NCBI GenBank assembly: GCA_013817375.1
Contig: JACDCV010000006.1
Span: 1-33,404, forward strand
Direction of reading: 5' to 3'
Source of the DNA: Sphingomonas sp.
GTDB taxonomy: Bacteria > Pseudomonadota > Alphaproteobacteria > Sphingomonadales > Sphingomonadaceae
Length of the DNA: 33,404 bases
Shown: one piece after another, positions 19,620-28,974 of the stretch
How the letters are laid out: the number at the start of each line of letters is the position of its first letter
Numbering within the stretch: position 1 is the stretch's first letter
Notes under the pieces: generated by a model
Database searches by the model: none
What the model was told of the DNA's origin: nothing
What the model saw: only the letters and a program-made list of their open reading frames with translations
Position numbers and translations under genes: made by a program

Positions 19620-20588
19620 ATGGCGCAGCACAAGCATGCAATCGACCGGAACGAGCTCGAGCGGGTTGTCGGCGAAATCACCAAGGAGATCCGCTCCGGG
19701 GACGATTGGGGCGAGGCGACCAAGCAGATCGGGGCGCTCTCCGGGATCGACACACGCCAGTTCGGCATCGCCATCCTCACGCGCGATGGGGATGTGGTGT
19801 GCGGAGGCGATGCTGAAACGCCATTCTCGATTCAGAGCATATCCAAGGTGTTTTCGCTCGAGCTCGCGCTTGAGGCGCATGGCGATGCCTTGTGGGAGCG
19901 TGTTGGCCGCGACCCGTCCGGCGACCCGTTCAACTCGGTGATCGACCTCGAGCGCCAAAAAGGCCACCCGCGCAACCCGTTCATCAATGCCGGTGCGCTC
20001 ATCGTGGTCGACATGCTGCTCGACACGCGAGGCCCTGACGCGGAGGTCCAGGCGGTCGTCGAGTTCGTCGCGCGCCTTCTGGATGACGAGACCTTCGATC
20101 TTAACGACGAAGTCGCCAAGTCGGACAATGACGCCGGAAGTCTCAATCGTGCGATGCTCAACATCGCGAAGCATTTCGGCAATGTCCGCAATGGGGTCGA
20201 CAAGATCATGAGCGCTTACGTGCGTCAGTGCGCGATCGAGCTTTCGTGCCGGCAGCTTGCGCGAGTCGGCCGCTTCCTGATGCTGGAGGGGCCCGATGAT
20301 GCCGCCAATCGAAACCTGGAAGCTGCGCGACGGTCGCGGCGAATCCTGTCGCTGATGATGACATGCGGCCTTTACGACGGCGCCGGCGAGTTCGCCTACC
20401 GGGTCGGGCTGCCGGCCAAGAGCGGGATCGGAGGCGGGATCCTAGCGATCGCGCCCAATACCGCTTCGATCGCCGTCTGGTCGCCCGGTCTCGACGAGAG
20501 CGGCAATTCGAAGCTTGGAACGCTGGCGCTGGAAATGCTCACCGACAGGCTCGACTGGTCGTCGTTCGGGAAGATCAGGACCCTGTAG
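19620..20588 (+). CDS. glsA: Glutaminase
   Basis: FSIQSISKVFSLELAL, NPFINAGALIVVDML, GSLNRAML, LPAKSGIGGGILAIAP. Confidence 0.95.
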   Translation: MAQHKHAIDRNELERVVGEITKEIRSGDDWGEATKQIGALSGIDTRQFGIAILTRDGDVVCGGDAETPFSIQSISKVFSLELALEAHGDALWERVGRDPSGDPFNSVIDLERQKGHPRNPFINAGALIVVDMLLDTRGPDAEVQAVVEFVARLLDDETFDLNDEVAKSDNDAGSLNRAMLNIAKHFGNVRNGVDKIMSAYVRQCAIELSCRQLARVGRFLMLEGPDDAANRNLEAARRSRRILSLMMTCGLYDGAGEFAYRVGLPAKSGIGGGILAIAPNTASIAVWSPGLDESGNSKLGTLALEMLTDRLDWSSFGKIRTL

Positions 20589-21444
20589 CGGTCGTGATTC
20601 CCGCACGCTCGCGGACGAAGCAGGCAAAATCGCTCGAGAAGGCCGCGAGATCGCGTGTCAGGGCTGCGGCATTGGCGGAGAGTTCGAGAGTTGCGAGGTC
20701 GAGGTAAAGCGCGCGGTTGATCTCGATCTGAAGGCTGTGGCGGCCGTTGGCGGGGCGCCCATGTAATTCGGTGATGTAGCCGCCTTTGAACGGATGGTTG
20801 GCGGCGACGCTGTAGCCCAGGTCGCGCAAGCTATCGGCCGCAAAATCGGTGAATTCTCGCTCCGCGCTCGTGCCGTCGCGGTCGCTGACGACGAAATCGG
20901 GCCTCACTTCGCCCGGGTCCGGCGACTGGAAGTCCCCCAAAGGCCGCATCGAATGCCAGGCGATGTGCCAGACGGCGCCCCAGCGCTCCTGCGCCTGTGC
21001 AAGCGCCGCCTCCAGTGCGTCGTGGTACGGGCGCCAATATTTCTCGATCCGCTCGATCACAGCTGATCGGCCTAGCGGGCGCTCGTAGATGGGCTTGCCG
21101 TCCAGGCCGGAGCGGAACACGAGTCCGAGGCCGAGCCGCGAATAAGGACTTGGGTTCACAGGGTCGGACCAGTCGTCGCCGACCACTTGCGGGTCCAGGT
21201 CGTCGATCGCACGATTGGGATCGACATAAGCGCGTGGGAATGTCGCCGCGATCATCACGATGCCATGATCGGGCGACCCGCGGAGCAGGTCGTCGACCAA
21301 CCGGTCCTCATATCCGTGAAGCTGCTCGACGGGCACGACCGGCAGAAAATCTGGCGGATACAGGCGGCCGCTATGCGGCGAATCATAGACTGCAGGAAGC
21401 TGGTGGCGCGCTTCCGGCGTCTGTACGAGGACGGGACTGGCCAT
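20575..21444 (-). CDS. N-formylglutamate amidohydrolase family protein
   Basis: YDSPHSGRLYPPDF, DRLVDDLLRGSPDHG, AYVDPNRAIDDLDP, HSMRPLG. Confidence 0.85.
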   Translation of the reverse strand: MASPVLVQTPEARHQLPAVYDSPHSGRLYPPDFLPVVPVEQLHGYEDRLVDDLLRGSPDHGIVMIAATFPRAYVDPNRAIDDLDPQVVGDDWSDPVNPSPYSRLGLGLVFRSGLDGKPIYERPLGRSAVIERIEKYWRPYHDALEAALAQAQERWGAVWHIAWHSMRPLGDFQSPDPGEVRPDFVVSDRDGTSAEREFTDFAADSLRDLGYSVAANHPFKGGYITELHGRPANGRHSLQIEINRALYLDLATLELSANAAALTRDLAAFSSDFACFVRERAGITTATGS

Positions 21445-21499
21445 CCACGGAATAACATAGCAACGTTTCTATCGTTGCCGGCTGCCGACAGGAGAGGGA

Positions 21500-22204
21500 A
21501 TGACTCGACAAGGGCTGGGGACGGGCTCGGGGCTCGCTCGGCGTGCGCACCTGCTCGTTCTCGTGGTGCTTCAGTCGCTGATGGCGGTCGAACTCGTGCT
21601 ACTCACGATCGAAGGCGAATGGATGCACGTTTTCCTCGTCGTGGCTGTGATGGCCGGAATCCTCGCTCCGGAGCTGGTTCGGCGCAAGCTTTCGGTCGAG
21701 ATTCCGTCCGAGGTCCAGATCCTCGCGACCCTGTTCGTCTTCGCAACGCTGTTTCTGGGCGAAGTGCGCGATTATTACGAGCGCATCTGGTGGTGGGACC
21801 TTGCGCTTCACACGACCGCGGGCCTGTTGCTGGGGCTGCTCGGGTTCATCATCGTCTATGCGCTGAACGAGAGCCGCGAAGTTCAGGTGAAGATGCGGCC
21901 GAGCTTTGTCGCCATGTTCGCATTCGTTTTCGCAATCGCGCTCGGCACCATGTGGGAAATCTTCGAATTCTCGATGGACCAGATGTTCGGGCTCAACATG
22001 CAGAAGCCGATGCTGGGTGACCCGTCCGGGTTGACCGACACGATGTTCGACATGATCGTCAACGCGGGCGGCGCCGCGGTCGTAAGCCTCGCCGGCTGGT
22101 TATACATAAGGGGCGCGAGGCGGCGGCACGTCGACACCTGGGTCGCGCGCATGATCCGGCGCAACAGTCCGTCGCGGCGCCAGGCACCGCGCGAGCAGAC
22201 CTAG
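21500..22204 (+). CDS. Integral membrane protein of unknown function (possibly DUF2238-like)
   Basis: Multiple TM helices, WWWDLALHTTAGLLLGLLGF, FAIALGTMWEIFEFSMDQMFGLNMQ. Confidence 0.7.
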   Translation: MTRQGLGTGSGLARRAHLLVLVVLQSLMAVELVLLTIEGEWMHVFLVVAVMAGILAPELVRRKLSVEIPSEVQILATLFVFATLFLGEVRDYYERIWWWDLALHTTAGLLLGLLGFIIVYALNESREVQVKMRPSFVAMFAFVFAIALGTMWEIFEFSMDQMFGLNMQKPMLGDPSGLTDTMFDMIVNAGGAAVVSLAGWLYIRGARRRHVDTWVARMIRRNSPSRRQAPREQT

Positions 22205-22264
22205 GCGGGCTCGACCGTCTGGTGGCCGTGGAAGAGGTCTACGGCCATCAGCGCCAGGTGGGCG

Positions 22265-22483
22265 TCAGTCCGGCACGCCGGGTTCGATTCGAGCGATGAG
22301 CCGGTTGCGGTGCCAGACTTCCGAAACGACCGGGAGTTTCAGCTCCCGAACCAGGCGAACGGCATCGTCGTCGTCGCTGGCGTCAAGCCAGCCGGCGCTC
22401 CTGATGTTGCCCGCTCCGTCAAGCTTATAATGCCTGTATCCAGACAACGCTTTGACACCCCCCTGTCTGCGCCACGCTACCAT
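22265..22483 (-). CDS. Small hypothetical protein (about 60-72 aa)
   Basis: YRHYKLDGAGNIRSAGWLDASDDDDAVRLVRELKLPVVSEVWHRNRLIARIEP has plausible protein-like composition; start uncertain. Confidence 0.55.
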   Translation of the reverse strand: MVAWRRQGGVKALSGYRHYKLDGAGNIRSAGWLDASDDDDAVRLVRELKLPVVSEVWHRNRLIARIEPGVPD

Positions 22484-22502
22484 CGCCGGCCCACAATGCG
22501 AC

Positions 22503-22514
22503 TAACGTAAGTTA
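22503..22514. promoter_or_regulatory. Candidate operator dyad 1 (TAAC-gtaa-GTTA)
   Basis: Inverted repeat repeated at 22574-22585 upstream of the Crp/Fnr gene. Confidence 0.45.
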
Positions 22515-22573
22515 TCGATTCATCTTAGTTAGGCTTTTCAAAAGGCTCAGTTTTTGCGAACGTGACGGATGTG

Positions 22574-22585
22574 TAACATAGGTTA
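22574..22585. promoter_or_regulatory. Candidate operator dyad 2 (TAAC-atag-GTTA)
   Basis: Second copy, embedded in an imperfect 21-bp direct repeat. Confidence 0.45.
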
Positions 22586-22622
22586 TCCATGAATTGCCGA
22601 GTAGCGTTACAAGGGCTCCCCA

Positions 22623-23342
22623 ATGATCACCGCGCACCTGAAAAATCTGAGGCTTCGATCCGAGATCAGCTCAAACGAAGAGCAGGTTATCCGTGGACTT
22701 GTCGCCGAGACTCGCCGGGTGCGCGCGGATGAGTTCGTGGTCCGCGCAGGAGAACAGCTAAACTCGAGCCTGTTGCTGCTCGACGGCTGGCTCGTCCGGT
22801 CAAAAGACCTTCCAAGCGGGGAGCGGCAGGTGCTCGAGCTCCACGTCGCGGGCGATTTCGCCGACCTCCACGGCTTCACTTTGAAGCGGTTGGACCATGA
22901 CGTCATTGCCATCAGCGAATGCACGATCGGAGTGGTCCCCCACGATCGCTTGATGGATATCAGCGAACATCACCCGCACCTCGCCCGGGTTTACTGGCTG
23001 GCGACCAACATCGACGCAGCGATTACCCGCGAGATGGCGCTCTCGCTCGGGCAGCGATCCGCGCTGTCGCGGATGGCCCATTTGTTTTGCGAGTTGAACG
23101 TCCGGCTTGGAATCGTCGGAAGGACCAGCGACGACAGCTTCGAATTCCCGCTCACACAGCGCGAGCTATCCGAATGCCTCGGCCTGACGGTGGTTCACGT
23201 GAACCGAACGCTTCAGGAATTGCGGCGAATGGGTTTCGTAGAGGCCGAGAACCGGCGAATCCGGATCGTCGACAAGGCGCGGCTCGAAGCGCTGGCGGAT
23301 TTCGATCCGTCCTACCTCCAGCTCTACCGGCGGCCCCTTTAG
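22623..23342 (+). CDS. Crp/Fnr family transcriptional regulator
   Basis: Cyclic-nucleotide-binding-like N-terminus plus winged-HTH FPLTQRELSECLGLTVVHVNRTLQELRRMGFV. Confidence 0.9.
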   Translation: MITAHLKNLRLRSEISSNEEQVIRGLVAETRRVRADEFVVRAGEQLNSSLLLLDGWLVRSKDLPSGERQVLELHVAGDFADLHGFTLKRLDHDVIAISECTIGVVPHDRLMDISEHHPHLARVYWLATNIDAAITREMALSLGQRSALSRMAHLFCELNVRLGIVGRTSDDSFEFPLTQRELSECLGLTVVHVNRTLQELRRMGFVEAENRRIRIVDKARLEALADFDPSYLQLYRRPL

Positions 23343-23666
23343 CTAGGGTTCGCCCAATACCTCTTCCTCGACCCAATCCGCATAGTCGCCAAGCAGCTTG
23401 TCGATCGGCCAGACGGCGATGCACGGCACGTCGTAGCTGTGGAGGTCGGCAATCCTGCCAACCAGCTCGTCGGCGCGCCCGCTGCGAGTTTTGAGGATTG
23501 CCGGCACCTCATCGGAAGTCTCGATCCTGCCCTTCCAGCGATAGATGGACCAGCACGGACCCAGGATGTTGATGCAGGCCGCCAGCCCCTCCTCGACGAC
23601 CGCGCGGCCGATCCGCTCCGCCTCCTCGGCATCGGCGAACACCGCATAGACCGATACGATGCTCAT
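23343..23666 (-). CDS. cutA: Divalent-cation tolerance protein CutA
   Basis: AACINILGPCWSIYRWKGRIETSDEVPAILKTR; start at 23666 overlaps the ctaA stop. Confidence 0.92.
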   Translation of the reverse strand: MSIVSVYAVFADAEEAERIGRAVVEEGLAACINILGPCWSIYRWKGRIETSDEVPAILKTRSGRADELVGRIADLHSYDVPCIAVWPIDKLLGDYADWVEEEVLGEP

Positions 23667-24715
23667 TGCTCTGCCCGCCCGGCGACGTGCGCACCCCACA
23701 CCGCTGCGGCGACAACCAGCGCCCCGACCGCCTGGTGAAGCGCGGCAAGGACGATCGGCACGCCCGCGATCACGGTCGCGATTCCAAGCAATATCTGGAT
23801 TCCGAAGGTGGAATGGATCGCCACCGAGGCGGCCCGTGCGGGCTTGCGGATACTTCGGGCCAGCAGCACCAGCGCCGCCACCGTGGCCCAGGCCCACCAG
23901 CGGTGAAGGAAGTGGACCAGAAACGGGTCGTTGGCGATCGCCCACAGAAAGCCGTTCGACCAGTCGACCCCATCGGGAAAGAAGCGGTCGTTCATCAGCG
24001 GCCAGCTGTTCGATACTTGCCCGGCGTCCAGCCCTGCCACCCATGCGCCAAGCAGTACCTGGATTCCCAGGACGAGGAGAATGATTGAAGAAAAGCCGGT
24101 GAGCCGGGCAGGGCGGTTGCTAGCCGTCGCTGCAAGCCGGCGAAGGTCGAGCGCGTACCAGATCAAAGCGCCCAGGATGACAAGCGCCAGGATGAGGTGC
24201 GCCGACAGCCGCAACTGGCTGACGTCGGTGCGCTGGGCGAGTCCCGACATCACCATGTACCAGCCAAGCACGCCCTGGAGGCCGCCAAGGACGAACAAGC
24301 CAACCATCTTCCAGCCGTAGCCGCCCGGAATCTCGCGCCTTGCCGCGAACCACAGCAACGGCAGAGCGAACACCAGGCCGATCACCCGGCCGAGCAGACG
24401 GTGGATGAACTCCCACCAGTAAATGCTCTTGAACTCGCTCAGGCCCATGCCCGCCGGGCCGTTGATCTGCTGAAATTCGGGGGTCTGCCTGTAGAGATCG
24501 AAGGCTCGGTCCCAGTCCGCCTGCGACAGCGGCGGGATTGCTCCCGTCACCGGCTTCCACTCGGTGATCGACAGCCCGCTTTCCGTCAGGCGGGTGATCC
24601 CGCCGATTATCACCATCGCGAACACCAGCCCCGCAACCAGGAACAGCAGATTGGCGAGCGCCAGCGGCTTCGCCTGGCGACCAGGTGCGGTGCGAGTCGA
24701 GACGGCGGCCTCCAT
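23663..24715 (-). CDS. ctaA: Heme A synthase (COX15/CtaA)
   Basis: GGITRLTESGLSITEWKPVTGAIPPLSQADW, EFIHRLLGRVIGL, VHFLHRWWAW, LHQAVGALV. Confidence 0.95.
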   Translation of the reverse strand: MEAAVSTRTAPGRQAKPLALANLLFLVAGLVFAMVIIGGITRLTESGLSITEWKPVTGAIPPLSQADWDRAFDLYRQTPEFQQINGPAGMGLSEFKSIYWWEFIHRLLGRVIGLVFALPLLWFAARREIPGGYGWKMVGLFVLGGLQGVLGWYMVMSGLAQRTDVSQLRLSAHLILALVILGALIWYALDLRRLAATASNRPARLTGFSSIILLVLGIQVLLGAWVAGLDAGQVSNSWPLMNDRFFPDGVDWSNGFLWAIANDPFLVHFLHRWWAWATVAALVLLARSIRKPARAASVAIHSTFGIQILLGIATVIAGVPIVLAALHQAVGALVVAAAVWGAHVAGRAEQ

Positions 24716-24771
24716 CGAGGGCGCCTATGCCCACGGCTGCGGACTCGCCGCAAGAGGCACTTGGAGAGGTA

Positions 24772-24788
24772 ATGTGATGTTGTAACCT
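24772..24788. promoter_or_regulatory. Candidate Zur operator between ctaA and merC
   Basis: ATGTGATGTTGTAACCT resembles ATGTTATAnTATAACAT, upstream of merC-zur. Confidence 0.45.
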
Positions 24789-24805
24789 GACGGCGTCGAG
24801 TATAT

Positions 24806-25186
24806 ATGGCGAGCGATATGGTGGCATTGCTTGCAAAATCCGGCCGGCTGGACCGGTTCGCGATCGGGCTTTCGGGCCTGTGCATCGTTCATTGTCTGGC
24901 GACCGCCGTTCTGCTGGCGGCTCTTTCGAGCATCGGCGGCCTTCTTGGCGCCCCTGTTATCCACGAAGTGGCGCTGGTGCTGGCGATGCTGATGGGTGCG
25001 TTCGCGCTCGGCCAAGGTGTCGTGAAGCACGGCTTCATGATGCCCTGCGCGGTCGGTGCGCTCGGGCTCGGCGTGATGGCCGGAGCGCTCCAGCTTCCTC
25101 ATGACGGAAGCGAAGCCTTGCTGACGATGGTGGGCGTCGGCATTCTTGCGCTTGGCCACCGGCTCAACTCTCTGGCCGCCGACTAA
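24806..25186 (+). CDS. MerC domain membrane protein
   Basis: GRLDRFAIGLSGLCIVHCLATAVLL, multi-TM with Cys/His pairs. Confidence 0.85.
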   Translation: MASDMVALLAKSGRLDRFAIGLSGLCIVHCLATAVLLAALSSIGGLLGAPVIHEVALVLAMLMGAFALGQGVVKHGFMMPCAVGALGLGVMAGALQLPHDGSEALLTMVGVGILALGHRLNSLAAD

Positions 25187-25228
25187 CCTTGCCGCCGCAA
25201 CCCGGCGGGCTTATCTGCCGGACTTAAG

Positions 25229-25693
25229 ATGGCTTCTCACAACCACAAGATGCACGAAGGCGAGTCGCTTCGGTCCGCTGCGCGCGATCGGCTGATCGCC
25301 GACGGACAACAGTGGACCGACATGCGGTCAGCCGTGTTCGACGCGCTCGCCTCGTTCGACCGCCCGGCCAGCGCTTATGACATCGCCGAGGCGGTATCGA
25401 AGTCGCAGGACCGGCGTGTGGCCGCCAACAGCGTCTACCGGATCCTCGACCTGTTCGTGGGCGCCAACCTCGCCCGGCGGGTGGAGAGCGCGAATGCCTA
25501 TGTCGCCAACCAGCATCCCGATTGCCTTCACGACTGCATCTTCCTGATTTGCGACACTTGCGGCCAGACGGTCCACATCGATGACGACAGCGTTTCAGGC
25601 GGAATCCGCGACGCTGCCGCCAAGACGGGTTTCTCCGCCACTCGCCCGGTCATCGAGGTTCGCGGCACCTGCGGCGACTGCGACGACGACTAG
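25229..25693 (+). CDS. zur: Fur family regulator, likely Zur
   Basis: RVAANSVYRILDLFVGANLARRVESANAYV, HDCIFLICDTCGQT, CGDCDDD; adjacent to merC. Confidence 0.85.
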   Translation: MASHNHKMHEGESLRSAARDRLIADGQQWTDMRSAVFDALASFDRPASAYDIAEAVSKSQDRRVAANSVYRILDLFVGANLARRVESANAYVANQHPDCLHDCIFLICDTCGQTVHIDDDSVSGGIRDAAAKTGFSATRPVIEVRGTCGDCDDD

Positions 25694-25792
25694 CTGAGCA
25701 TTTTCTGAGCATTCGCTGAAATCGTCACCCGGGGCCCGGCGATACCCGTAGCGTTGGTGACATGGCGCCACGTTCCGGATAAGTGCCCGCCC

Positions 25793-27718
25793 ATGTCCGA
25801 CAGGCCGCACACGCCGCTGCTGGATACGGTCCAGTATCCAGGCGACCTCCGCAAGCTCGACAAGGCGCAGCTCGAGCAGCTTGCCGACGAGCTCCGGCAG
25901 GAGACGATCTCGGCCGTCTCGGTGACGGGCGGCCACCTCGGCGCCGGTCTTGGCGTGGTCGAGTTGACGGTCGCGGTTCACTATGTCTTCGACACCCCGC
26001 GCGACACGTTGATCTGGGACGTTGGCCACCAGGCCTATCCGCACAAGATCCTCACCGGCCGCCGCGACCGTATCCGGACTCTTCGCCAGGGTGGTGGCCT
26101 TTCGGGCTTCACCAGGCGCTCCGAGAGCGAATATGATCCGTTCGGAGCGGCGCACAGCTCGACTTCCATGTCGGCGGCGCTGGGCTTCGCAATCGCCAAC
26201 AAGCTGTCGGGAACGGCTGGCAAGGCAGTCGCAGTGATCGGCGACGGCGCGATGAGCGCGGGCATGGCTTATGAGGCGATGAACAATGCCGCGGCGGCCG
26301 GCAACCGGCTCGTCGTCATCCTCAACGACAATGACATGTCGATCGCCCCGCCGGTCGGAAGCCTTCGCAACTCGCTTGCCCGGCTGGTGAGCTCGGGCAA
26401 GTATCTGGCGCCGCGGCGGCTCGCCCAGAAGCTCGCCCGGGCGATGCCCGAACCGCTCCACGTCGCTGCCCGGCGGATGGAAGAATATGCGCGCGGGATG
26501 ATCACCGGGGGCACCCTCTTTGACGAGCTCGGTTTCTATTATGTCGGTCCGGTCGACGGCCATGATGTGAATGCGCTGGTCGAGGTGCTTGAGAACGTCC
26601 GCGACGCCGAGGAAGGGCCGATGCTGGTCCACGTCGTTACGAAAAAGGGCAAGGGCTATGCCCCGGCCGAAAGTGCCGCCGACAAATATCACGGAGTCGT
26701 CAAGTTCGACGTGATTTCGGGCGTTCAGGACAAGGGGCCGGGCGGCGGCCCGCCCGCCTATCAGAACGTCTTCGGGGAGGCGCTCGCCAAGCTTGCCGAG
26801 ACTGACCCGAGGATTTGCGCGATAACCGCCGCAATGCCTTCGGGCACCGGTGTCGACAGGTTTGCCAAGGCACACCCTCAGCGGGCGTTCGATGTCGGCA
26901 TTGCCGAGCAGCACGGAGTCACCTTCGCTGCAGGCCTCGCCGCACAGGGCATGCGTCCGTTCGTGGCCATCTACTCCACCTTCCTGCAGCGCGCCTACGA
27001 CCAGGTGGTCCATGATGTCGCGATCCAGAACCTGCCGGTCCGCTTCGCGATGGACCGCGCCGGCCTGGTCGGAGCGGACGGAGCGACCCACTCGGGCGCG
27101 TTCGACCTCGCATATCTCTGCACGCTTCCGAATTTCGTCGTGATGGCGGCCTCCGACGAGGCCGAGCTCGTCCATATGGTCCACACGATGGCGCTTCACG
27201 ACAGCGGCCCGAGCGCCGTCCGCTACCCGCGCGGCGAGGGCAGGGGCGTTCCGCTTCCCGCTGTTCCGGAGCAGCTCGAGATCGGCAAGGGCCGAATCGT
27301 TCGCGACGGCAAGACCGTGGCGATCCTGTCGCTGGGCACCCGGCTCGAGGAAGCCGAAAAGGCGGCTGACGAGCTGGAGGCGAGGGGACTGTCGACGACG
27401 GTTGCCGACCTTCGCTTCGCCAAGCCGCTCGACAGCGCGTTAATTCGCCGCCTGATGACCAGCCACGAAGTGATTGTAACCGTTGAAGAAGCTTCGATCG
27501 GGGGCTTGGGCGCCCATGTGCTGACGCTTGCCAGCGACGAAGGCCTTACGGACGGCGGCCTCAAGATCCGGACCATGCGCCTGCCCGACCGGTTCCAGGA
27601 GCATGACAGCCCCAAGAAGCAATATGATGAGGCGCGTTTGAACGCTCCGCACATCGTCGAAACCGTTCTCAAGGCACTCCGGGTCAACAGCGCCGGGGTC
27701 GGGGAGGTCCGGGCGTAG
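25793..27718 (+). CDS. dxs: 1-deoxy-D-xylulose-5-phosphate synthase
   Basis: [63 protein letters not shown]; start at 25793. Confidence 0.97.
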   Translation: MSDRPHTPLLDTVQYPGDLRKLDKAQLEQLADELRQETISAVSVTGGHLGAGLGVVELTVAVHYVFDTPRDTLIWDVGHQAYPHKILTGRRDRIRTLRQGGGLSGFTRRSESEYDPFGAAHSSTSMSAALGFAIANKLSGTAGKAVAVIGDGAMSAGMAYEAMNNAAAAGNRLVVILNDNDMSIAPPVGSLRNSLARLVSSGKYLAPRRLAQKLARAMPEPLHVAARRMEEYARGMITGGTLFDELGFYYVGPVDGHDVNALVEVLENVRDAEEGPMLVHVVTKKGKGYAPAESAADKYHGVVKFDVISGVQDKGPGGGPPAYQNVFGEALAKLAETDPRICAITAAMPSGTGVDRFAKAHPQRAFDVGIAEQHGVTFAAGLAAQGMRPFVAIYSTFLQRAYDQVVHDVAIQNLPVRFAMDRAGLVGADGATHSGAFDLAYLCTLPNFVVMAASDEAELVHMVHTMALHDSGPSAVRYPRGEGRGVPLPAVPEQLEIGKGRIVRDGKTVAILSLGTRLEEAEKAADELEARGLSTTVADLRFAKPLDSALIRRLMTSHEVIVTVEEASIGGLGAHVLTLASDEGLTDGGLKIRTMRLPDRFQEHDSPKKQYDEARLNAPHIVETVLKALRVNSAGVGEVRA

Positions 27719-27744
27719 CCAAGGTCCGTGCAGACCAGCTGCTC

Positions 27745-28452
27745 GTGAGCCGTGGCCTGGCCGAGAGCCGCACGAAGGCGCAAGCGCTGATCATGGCCGG
27801 AACCGTGTTCTCCGGCGAGAAGAAGCTCGCAAAGTCGGGCGACATGCTCGCCGGGGACGCGCCGCTGGAGGTCCGAGGCAAGGACCATCCGTGGGTCTCT
27901 CGCGGAGGCGTCAAGCTCGACCACGGGCTTTCCCATTTCGGCTTCGACGTGACGGGTGCGGTGGCGCTTGACGTTGGCAGCTCCACCGGCGGATTCACCG
28001 ACGTGCTGCTCAGCCGCGGTGCAGCGAAGGTCTATGCGGTGGACGTCGGCACCAATCAGTTGGCGTGGAAGCTCCGCCAGGATCCGCGAGTTATCGTCCA
28101 CGAACAGACGAACGCGCGGCATCTTGACCGGACGACCATAACCGAGCCGATTGACGTGATTACTTGCGACGCCAGCTTCATATCACTTTCCAAGGTACTG
28201 GAATCGCCGTTGAAACTTGCACGATCCGGAGCTTTTCTCGTCGCTCTGGTCAAACCGCAGTTCGAGGCCGGTCGCGATGAGGTGGGGAAGGGCGGAGTCG
28301 TCCGGGACCCGGACGTGCACCGCCGCGTTTGCAGGGCTGCGGCCCAATGGGTCGAAACGCAGGGTTGGCGCAGCCTGGGGATCGTGGAAAGCCCGATCAC
28401 CGGCCCCGAGGGCAATGTCGAATTTCTTCTAGGAGCGATCAGAAATGCCTGA
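27745..28452 (+). CDS. tlyA: TlyA family RNA methyltransferase; conserved N-terminus apparently begins upstream at about 27715
   Basis: SRGLAESRTKAQALIMAGTVFSG (S4 domain), VSRGGVKLDHGLSHF, ALDVGSSTGGFTDVLLSRGA; first canonical start in frame is GTG 27745. Confidence 0.9.
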   Translation: MSRGLAESRTKAQALIMAGTVFSGEKKLAKSGDMLAGDAPLEVRGKDHPWVSRGGVKLDHGLSHFGFDVTGAVALDVGSSTGGFTDVLLSRGAAKVYAVDVGTNQLAWKLRQDPRVIVHEQTNARHLDRTTITEPIDVITCDASFISLSKVLESPLKLARSGAFLVALVKPQFEAGRDEVGKGGVVRDPDVHRRVCRAAAQWVETQGWRSLGIVESPITGPEGNVEFLLGAIRNA

Positions 28453-28960
28453 GCCCGTGATTCAACGCGAGTGGTGGAAATATGCGCTGGTCACCGTTCC
28501 GGCGATCGTTCTCGTCGGCTCGCTCAGCGGCTGGCTGTCGAACTCGGGCTACGGCAATGACTGGTTCGACGGGCTCACCAAGCCCTTCTTCATGCCGCCG
28601 GGCTGGGCCTTCGGACTGGTCTGGCCGATCCTCTACGCCCTGCTCGGGGTCTCCGTCGCTTTGATCCTCGCCGAGCCGCCGTCGGAGGCGCGCGACAAGG
28701 CGCTGCTCCTGTTCGCTGTGCAGCTGATGCTGAACTTCGCCTGGTCGCCTTTGTTCTTCGCTGTCCATGCGGTGAAGATCTCACTGGTGACAATCTTCGT
28801 CATGGCTGCGATTGCCGCCATGGCGGCAGGCCAGTTCTGGCGAATGAGGCGGGTAGCGGGCGCGCTGATGCTTCCCTATCTGCTGTGGCTGTGCTTCGCG
28901 GCGGCACTCAACGGCGCCATCGACAAGCTCAATCCGGGTGCTGACGCACTGCTCGGCTGA
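28445..28960 (+). CDS. tspO: TspO/MBR family protein
   Basis: KPFFMPPGWAFGLVWPILYALLGVS, LMLNFAWSPLFF, LPYLLWLCFAAALNGAI. Confidence 0.93.
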   Translation: MPEPVIQREWWKYALVTVPAIVLVGSLSGWLSNSGYGNDWFDGLTKPFFMPPGWAFGLVWPILYALLGVSVALILAEPPSEARDKALLLFAVQLMLNFAWSPLFFAVHAVKISLVTIFVMAAIAAMAAGQFWRMRRVAGALMLPYLLWLCFAAALNGAIDKLNPGADALLG

Positions 28961-28974
28961 GAGGAGAATTGACC

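Noticed and set aside
25694-25713. Direct repeat ctgagcatt-tt-ctgagcatt after zur
   Set aside because: Only two 9-bp copies with no dyad symmetry; could be chance
25595-27199. 534-aa minus-strand ORF
   Set aside because: Antisense to dxs, whose coding assignment is unambiguous
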